A stretch of DNA of 64,000 bases. Source: Lentzea californiensis. GTDB lineage: Bacteria > Actinomycetota > Actinomycetes > Mycobacteriales > Pseudonocardiaceae. The notes below the pieces were generated by a model. It had not been told where the DNA came from, did not search any database, and was given only the letters and a program-made list of their open reading frames with translations. This document shows positions 58,905-64,000 of the stretch, piece by piece. The stretch's first letter is position 1, and every line of letters starts with the position of its first letter. The position numbers and the translations under genes were made by a program. Location of the stretch: the NCBI RefSeq assembly GCF_024648825.1, contig NZ_JANBBE010000001.1, positions 186,001 through 250,000 of the forward strand, in the 5' to 3' direction.

Positions 58905-59518
58905 GGAATGCTCACCTTTCGTCCGTTCACGGTGCAGCCCTCACGGGCGAGTCGGCCGACTGTCTCGACGAGCAGCCGGCGTTCGACGACCTTGATGCGT
59001 TCGTGCAGGGTGTCCTCGGTGTCGCCGGGTTCGACGACCACGGCCTCCTGCGCGAGGATCGGGCCCGTGTCGACGCCCGCGTCGACCAGGTGCACCGTCG
59101 AACCGGTGACGTGCACGCCGTAGGCCAGTGCGTCCCGCACGCCGTGCGCGCCGGGGAAGGCCGGCAGCAGCGCGGGGTGGGTGTTGATCATCCGGCCGCC
59201 GAAGCGGGCGAGGAACTGCTCGCCGATGATCTTCATGAAGCCGGCGGACACGACCAGGTCGGGCTCGTACGACGCGACCGCCTCGGTCAGCGCCGCGTCC
59301 CAGGCCGTGCGGTCGGCGTGGTCGCGCAGCTTCACTGCGAAGCAGGGCACCCCCGCGCGCTCGGCGCGCTTGAGGCCCTCGATGTTCTCGCGGTCGGCGC
59401 CGACGGCGACCACCTCGATCGGGAGGTCGGCGTCCAGCAACGCCTGCATGAGGGTTCCGGAACCGGAGACGAGTACGACGACGCGCGCCGGTGTGGGAAG
59501 CCGAAGTTCGGTGCTCAG
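58901..59518 (-). CDS. purN: Phosphoribosylglycinamide formyltransferase, apparent CTG start
   Basis: 205-aa GAR transformylase (purine pathway step 3). The N-terminal [16 protein letters not shown] carries the phosphate-binding GSG and is required for the fold; the formyl site is [13 protein letters not shown] with catalytic Asn/His, followed by DAGVDTGPI. In this frame the only possible start between an upstream TAG and the GSG motif is CTG at 59518, with GGAG 6 nt before it. The ATG at 59449 would remove the motif. Confidence 0.88.
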   Translation of the reverse strand: MSTELRLPTPARVVVLVSGSGTLMQALLDADLPIEVVAVGADRENIEGLKRAERAGVPCFAVKLRDHADRTAWDAALTEAVASYEPDLVVSAGFMKIIGEQFLARFGGRMINTHPALLPAFPGAHGVRDALAYGVHVTGSTVHLVDAGVDTGPILAQEAVVVEPGDTEDTLHERIKVVERRLLVETVGRLAREGCTVNGRKVSIP

Positions 59519-59563
59519 CGTCTACTCCTGGTCGTTGCAGCAGCTCAGGAGCAGCCTATGACG

Positions 59564-61093
59564 TCACCGTCCCGGCTTGCCGTCCAGGTCCTCCTCGGCC
59601 TCCATGCCGAGCATTTCGTCGAACTCCGCATCAAGGTCCTCTTCTTCGCCGAGGTCCTCTTCCGCTTCCGGTTCGGCGTCGTCTTCCTCTTCGCCCTCAA
59701 CGTCTTCGACGTCCTCGGGCTCTTCTTCCGCGTACTCGTCCTCGTCGTAGTGGTCGTCGTCCTCGAGGTCCTCGTCGACCTCGAACTCGTCGCCGTCCAC
59801 GACCTCGAGCTGCTCGAACTGGTCGGTGAGCTCCGTGTCCTCGAACACGACGTCCGGGTCGGCGGTCTCCTCGTCGTAGTCCGGCTCGACGAACTCGGCG
59901 GCGGCGTCCACCGCCACGGCCTTCTTGCGGCTGCCGGCGAGCCACGCCACCAGCGCACCCGGCACCAGCACCCACAGCGCCACGAGCAGCGCGAGCAGGC
60001 CCGCCGGCACCGTCACGGGGTCGAACGCGCCGCCGGCCAGCCGTCCGCCGGCCGTCGCGGCGAGCACAAGACTGCCCACCCCCGCCGTGATCGCGGCCAC
60101 CAGCACCGCGCGCAGCCGTGAGCTCGGCCGTTCGGACACCTTGCGGCAGGTCCAGCCGACCAGCACGCCGAGCACCGCGCCGCCCGCCAGCACGCCGGGG
60201 CTCCACACGAACTCGTTCTCCGGCATGGCCGCCAGCAGCGGCACCGGCGGCACCTGACCACCGACGAACCGCAGCGGCGAGACCTCGACCCCGCCCATCG
60301 AGAACCCGGCACCCGCGACGTACGAGAAGCCCGCGATGATCGCGTTCGGCAGGTAGGCGAGGCACAGCAGGAACACGCCGAGGCCGACGCCGAACGACGG
60401 ACCGGCCCCCGCGAAGAGCTCGCTGGTGCGCGGCCACGAAGCCGCGAGACCGGCCGCAACCGCTAGCGAACCGACGCTGACCAGCGCGAACAACGCCATG
60501 AAACCGGCGCGCAGCCCGTGCAGCGCCACCGGGTCGAGCTTGTCGAACACCACCTCGTACAGGCCACAGCGGCGGGCGACACCGAGGGTGGCCGCAAGAC
60601 CGGACACCGCCGCGCAGCCGAAGAACGCCACGGCCGGTGTGGCACGCACGACCCCGTCGCCCATCACCAGCGCGATCGTGCCGCCGACGAGCGCGTGTGA
60701 TCCGGCGATGCTGAGCACGACACCGCGGGCCTGCAGCGGTTCGTAGAGGCCGAGGCGGTCCGCGGTGCCCGCCGCGGTGCGGCCGACCAGCAGCATCAGC
60801 AACGCGGTGGGCAGCAACGGCAGCACGCCGAGCTGGCCCGAGTCGAAGCGCAACGGCACGTGGTGCGCCGCCAGCCAGGCGGGCGCGGCGGCGCTGAGCA
60901 CTCCTGACGTGGAGAAGTCGGCGTACGTGGCCGTCGCGGAGACCAGCGCGAGGACAGCGGCGACCGCGGCGTATCCGACGACCACCGATCCGACCGCGGC
61001 CGCGACGAGCACGCGCATGCGTTCGGACCGCGAGAATTCCGGTGGGCGCACGGTGTTGACCTCGCGGGTCACATCGCGTTGCAGCACGGGCAC
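59564..61093 (-). CDS. perM: PerM-like cell division membrane protein (DUF6350)
   Basis: 509-aa protein with about ten to twelve hydrophobic helices (residues 25-405) and a long acidic C-terminal tail (about 410-509). It matches the DUF6350/PerM family, which in mycobacteria supports division and persistence. Synteny (sucC-sucD-Rv0954-like-perM-purN-purH) supports it. The first GTG at 61093 is taken; a GTG at 61072 is also plausible. Confidence 0.88.
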   Translation of the reverse strand: MPVLQRDVTREVNTVRPPEFSRSERMRVLVAAAVGSVVVGYAAVAAVLALVSATATYADFSTSGVLSAAAPAWLAAHHVPLRFDSGQLGVLPLLPTALLMLLVGRTAAGTADRLGLYEPLQARGVVLSIAGSHALVGGTIALVMGDGVVRATPAVAFFGCAAVSGLAATLGVARRCGLYEVVFDKLDPVALHGLRAGFMALFALVSVGSLAVAAGLAASWPRTSELFAGAGPSFGVGLGVFLLCLAYLPNAIIAGFSYVAGAGFSMGGVEVSPLRFVGGQVPPVPLLAAMPENEFVWSPGVLAGGAVLGVLVGWTCRKVSERPSSRLRAVLVAAITAGVGSLVLAATAGGRLAGGAFDPVTVPAGLLALLVALWVLVPGALVAWLAGSRKKAVAVDAAAEFVEPDYDEETADPDVVFEDTELTDQFEQLEVVDGDEFEVDEDLEDDDHYDEDEYAEEEPEDVEDVEGEEEDDAEPEAEEDLGEEEDLDAEFDEMLGMEAEEDLDGKPGR

Positions 61094-61150
61094 TTCTCCA
61101 CTGTGTCAGGCCGGCTGGGCCATTCAGGGCAGGCACGCCGGGTCATACGA

Positions 61151-61184
61151 CAGGGGTGGCACCGGAGAACCGGCACCACCCCTG
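61151..61184 (-). terminator. Hairpin between DUF5336 gene and perM
   Basis: The stem is CAGGGGTGGCACCGG / CCGGCACCACCCCTG, with two non-Watson-Crick positions and a 4-nt loop. It follows the DUF5336 stop by 21 nt on the minus strand. Confidence 0.7.
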
Positions 61185-61205
61185 AGGTCGAACGGTGTGC
61201 GGACC

Positions 61206-61925
61206 TTACTGCTGCGGTCCGCCGAAGCCGCCGGGCGGCGTGCCCGGCGAGCCGAACTGGCCCGGCTGCGGCATGAAGCTCGTCTGCTGCGGCGGCTGCC
61301 CCGGCTGCGCGGGCTGCTGCGGCTGCTGGCCGAACTGCTGCTGCTGCTGACCGAACTGCGGCTGTTGCTGCGGGGCCTGCTGCTGCTGGGGTGCACCGTG
61401 CTGCGGGTGCTGACCCTGCTGCGGGAACGCGCCGGACTGCGGGTTCCAGCCACCCGGCTGCCCCTGGGGCTGGCCCGCGTACGGGTTCGCCGGCTTCGGC
61501 TCGAACTTGACGATGCCCTCGGCGAGCAGGAACGCGAGCACGACCGCGGCCGTCTCGAGCAGCGCGACGATGAGCAGCACGATGTCGAGGCCCTGCACGG
61601 ACGGCGACTTGATGATGCCCTGCAACTGCAGCAGCGTCTGCACGGCCGCCAGGACCGCGGCGACCGGCACGAAGCCCTTCGGGGTGCTGGGGAGCACCGA
61701 GAGGCCGGCGAGCAGGCCCGCGGCGAGCAGGTACGTCACGTTGCCGCTGACGTCGTCCGCGAACGCGACGAGGTACGCCACGAGGCCGAGACCCGCCGCG
61801 GCCAGCGGGAGGATCAGGGCCAGGTTGATGTTGTTGGCGCCGGGGGCCCCGTGGGCCGGCGGCGGAGCCTGGTGCTGTGCCGGACCCGGCGGCTGCTGTT
61901 GGGGTGCGCCGTAAGGCACGGACAT
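61206..61925 (-). CDS. DUF5336 membrane protein (34-kDa antigen-like)
   Basis: 239-aa protein. A short Pro/Gln tail (1-30), four helices (about 33-150) and a long Gln/Pro/Gly-rich C-terminus (155-239). It matches DUF5336, like Rv0954 of M. tuberculosis, which lies in the same gene order. It may work with cell envelope or division proteins. The function is not established. Confidence 0.88.
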   Translation of the reverse strand: MSVPYGAPQQQPPGPAQHQAPPPAHGAPGANNINLALILPLAAAGLGLVAYLVAFADDVSGNVTYLLAAGLLAGLSVLPSTPKGFVPVAAVLAAVQTLLQLQGIIKSPSVQGLDIVLLIVALLETAAVVLAFLLAEGIVKFEPKPANPYAGQPQGQPGGWNPQSGAFPQQGQHPQHGAPQQQQAPQQQPQFGQQQQQFGQQPQQPAQPGQPPQQTSFMPQPGQFGSPGTPPGGFGGPQQ

Positions 61926-62056
61926 GTCGAGGTCTCCTCCTCAAACCAGGGTGCGTCGCGAGACGCTAACTGATGCGTTGCTCAGACGGTGACCGGCGCA
62001 TGCCGGTTCCGCCATCCGAGCTACGTCCAGCCTCCAAAACTACTCTGCCCACGAAC

Positions 62057-62107
62057 GCACGCGGGGACCTTTCGTACTCAATGTCGGTACGAAAGGTCCC
62101 CGCGTGC
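62057..62107. repeat. Hairpin repeat family, copy C (21-bp perfect arms)
   Basis: The arms are 62057-62077 and 62087-62107, 21 bp and fully complementary, with loop TCAATGTCG. The arm core is identical to copy B. It lies 76 nt after the sucD stop on the minus strand and 132 nt before the DUF5336 start, so it probably ends the sucCD transcript. Confidence 0.9.
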
Positions 62108-62182
62108 TGTGACACTCCTAGAAGCAAGAGTTCGTTCGGTGACCGAAACGGGCTTCGCCGGTTTCGGCCACCGAGCCGAGGG

Positions 62183-63070
62183 TCAGAGACCCTGCATGAT
62201 CTCGCGCATCAGGTCAGCCGTCTCGGACGGCGTCTTGCCGACCTTGACGCCGGCGGCCTCGAGGGCCTCCTTCTTCGCCTGCGCGGTGCCCGCCGAGCCC
62301 GAGACGATGGCGCCGGCGTGGCCCATGGTCTTGCCCTCGGGGGCGGTGAAGCCCGCGACGTAGCCGACGACCGGCTTGGTCACGTTCTCCTTGATGTACG
62401 CGGCCGCACGCTCCTCGGCGTCGCCACCGATCTCACCGATCATCACGATCGCGACGGTCTCCTCGTCGGCCTCGAAGGCCTCCAGGGCGTCGATGTGCGT
62501 GGTGCCGATGATCGGGTCGCCGCCGATGCCGATCGCGGTGGAGAAACCGAAGTCCCGCAGCTCGTGCATCATCTGGTAGGTCAGCGTGCCGGACTTCGAC
62601 ACCAGACCGATCTTGCCGCTGCCCGCGATGTTCGCGGGGATGATGCCGGCGTTCGACTTGCCGGGGCTGATGATGCCGGGGCAGTTCGGGCCGATGATGC
62701 GGGTCTTGTGGCCCGTCGCGACGGCGTGCGCCCAGAAGTAGGCGGTGTCGTGCACCGGGATGCCCTCGGTGATGACGACGGCCAGCTCGATCTCGGCGTC
62801 GATCGCCTCGACCACGGCGGCCTTCGAGAAGGCCGGCGGGACGAAGATCACGGTCACGTTCGCACCGGTGGCCTCCATGGCCTCCTTGACGGTGCCGAAG
62901 ACCGGGAGGACGGTGCCGTCGAAGTCGACCTTCTCGCCCGCCTTGCGCGGGTTCACGCCACCGACGATGTTCGTGCCGGACGCGAGCATGCGCTTGGTGT
63001 GCTTGGTGCCTTCGGCACCGGTCATGCCCTGGACGATGACCTTGCTGTTCTCGTTGAGGAAGATAGCCAT
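62183..63070 (-). CDS. sucD: Succinyl-CoA synthetase alpha subunit
   Basis: 295-aa ADP/GDP-forming ligase subunit (TCA cycle: succinyl-CoA to succinate with nucleotide triphosphate formation). It begins [17 protein letters not shown]. The CoA/phosphate region [11 protein letters not shown] and the phospho-His loop [10 protein letters not shown] are intact. It is 5 nt downstream of sucC. The ATG at 63070 gives the family N-terminus. Confidence 0.97.
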   Translation of the reverse strand: MAIFLNENSKVIVQGMTGAEGTKHTKRMLASGTNIVGGVNPRKAGEKVDFDGTVLPVFGTVKEAMEATGANVTVIFVPPAFSKAAVVEAIDAEIELAVVITEGIPVHDTAYFWAHAVATGHKTRIIGPNCPGIISPGKSNAGIIPANIAGSGKIGLVSKSGTLTYQMMHELRDFGFSTAIGIGGDPIIGTTHIDALEAFEADEETVAIVMIGEIGGDAEERAAAYIKENVTKPVVGYVAGFTAPEGKTMGHAGAIVSGSAGTAQAKKEALEAAGVKVGKTPSETADLMREIMQGL

Positions 63071-63075
63071 CTGAC

Positions 63076-64000
63076 TCAGACCCCCGCAGCCGCGAGCTCG
63101 GCGGCCTTGGCGGCCGCGTTGTCCATCGTGTCGACAACGGTCACCAGCGGGTGGTTGGCCTCGGCGAGAATCGCGCGGCCCTCCTCCACGTTGTTGCCGT
63201 CGAGGCGGACGACGAGCGGCTTGGTGGCCGAGTCGCCGAGGATCTCCAGCGCCTTCACGATGCCGTTGGCGACGGCGTCGCAAGCGGTGATGCCACCGAA
63301 GACGTTCACGAAGACCGAGCGGACGGCCTCGTCGCCGAGGATGACGTCCAGGCCGTTGGCCATGACCTCGGCGGACGCGCCGCCACCGATGTCGAGGAAG
63401 TTCGCGGGCTTCACGCCGTACTGCTCACCGGCGTACGCGACGACGTCCAGCGTCGACATCACGAGACCGGCACCGTTGCCGATGATGCCCACCTCGCCGT
63501 CGAGCTTGACGTAGTTGAGGCCCTTCTCCTTGGCCTTCGCCTCGAGGGGGTTCTCAGCCGCCTTGTCGACCAGCTCGGCGTGGGCCGGGTGGCGGAAGTC
63601 GGCGTTCTCGTCGAGCGTGACCTTGCCGTCGAGCGCGACGATCTTGCCCTGCGGGTCGCGGACCAGCGGGTTGACCTCGACGAGCGTGGCGTCCTCCGAG
63701 ACGAAGGTCTCCCACAGCTTGACGATCGTGTCGACGACCTGGTCCTTGACCTCGGCCGGGAAGTTCGCCGCGTCGGCGATCTCCGTGGCCTTGGCCACGT
63801 CGACGCCCTTGATGGCGTCGATGGCGATCTTCGCGAGGGCCTCGGGCTTGGTCGCGGCGACCTCCTCGATGTCCATGCCGCCCTCGACGCTCGCCATGGC
63901 GAGGAAGGTGCGGTTGGCGCGGTCGAGCAGGAAGGAGAAGTAGTACTCCTCCGCGATGTCGGAGGCGGGCGTCACCAGAACGCGGTGAACGATGTGCCCC
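63076..64000 (-). CDS. sucC: Succinyl-CoA synthetase beta subunit, 5' end outside window
   Basis: The C-terminal about 307 residues of SucC. The frame is open to the right edge and has no genuine start here. Visible motifs are [14 protein letters not shown] (ATP-grasp region), [40 protein letters not shown] and [12 protein letters not shown]. It forms the nucleotide-binding half of the enzyme with SucD. Confidence 0.95.
   Translation of the reverse strand, partial: GHIVHRVLVTPASDIAEEYYFSFLLDRANRTFLAMASVEGGMDIEEVAATKPEALAKIAIDAIKGVDVAKATEIADAANFPAEVKDQVVDTIVKLWETFVSEDATLVEVNPLVRDPQGKIVALDGKVTLDENADFRHPAHAELVDKAAENPLEAKAKEKGLNYVKLDGEVGIIGNGAGLVMSTLDVVAYAGEQYGVKPANFLDIGGGASAEVMANGLDVILGDEAVRSVFVNVFGGITACDAVANGIVKALEILGDSATKPLVVRLDGNNVEEGRAILAEANHPLVTVVDTMDNAAAKAAELAAAGV

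Overview
This window is chromosomal DNA of a high-GC actinomycete. GC is about 70%, GTG and TTG starts are common, several genes look leaderless, and it carries fbiC (F420), Tat-dependent and sortase-type secreted proteins, a LexA-controlled imuA'-imuB-dnaE2 mutasome and TNT-domain proteins. Gene order resembles both Streptomyces (sdhCDAB, dac, SCO4848-like gene, yihY, trpS) and Mycobacterium (sucC-sucD-Rv0954-like-perM-purN-purH). Together these suggest the Pseudonocardiaceae (Lentzea/Saccharothrix/Actinosynnema-like). The genus is an inference.

Layout. 1-4230 (minus): a nucleoside-type ABC importer (two permeases, double ATPase, BMP lipoprotein). 4736-8127 (plus): the sdhCDAB succinate dehydrogenase operon. 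8437-14276: an AbiEi-like pseudogene, a Thr-rich LANTG surface protein, small membrane proteins, a D,D-carboxypeptidase, a YihY-type membrane protein and trpS. 14400-22210: fbiC, a Tat metallophosphoesterase, a HepT-MntA module whose toxin gene has an amber stop and which is bracketed by copies of the xth 3' end, xth, and isocitrate dehydrogenase. 22483-30590: a YdjM-like membrane protein, a PHP protein, a PRPP synthetase-like protein, an oxidoreductase flanked by two related TetR genes, and a 157-bp palindrome between two convergent genes. 31114-33758: an odd tRNA-like gene, a J-domain/NERD protein and a low-GC TIR-domain gene. 33793-42570: HhH-GPD DNA repair, a secreted protein, a Ser/Thr kinase, an ABC-2 exporter, an inositol-phosphatase-like protein, malate dehydrogenase and a pentapeptide protein. 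42556-49149: a 932-aa TNT-domain protein, a DMT transporter, folD and a TetR/reductase pair.

49162-50634 is the most unusual stretch. A 36-codon Ser/Arg-rich ORF lies between two terminators, followed by six tightly packed tRNA genes (Arg, Pro, Phe, Ser, Ser, Asn) and a SUKH-4 immunity-type gene. The leader codons match the downstream tRNAs, which suggests attenuation-type control of a spare-tRNA array. 50648-56379 (minus) is the mutasome operon behind a perfect actinobacterial SOS box. 56514-64000 holds a Pro/Gln-rich membrane protein, purH, purN (apparent CTG start), perM, a DUF5336 protein, sucD and the 3' part of sucC.

Central metabolism is strongly represented: sdhCDAB, icd, mdh and sucCD cover much of the TCA cycle, with folD, purN and purH for one-carbon and purine synthesis. 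A hairpin repeat family (three copies) sits at transcription-unit ends. No CRISPR array, transposase or integrase gene was seen.
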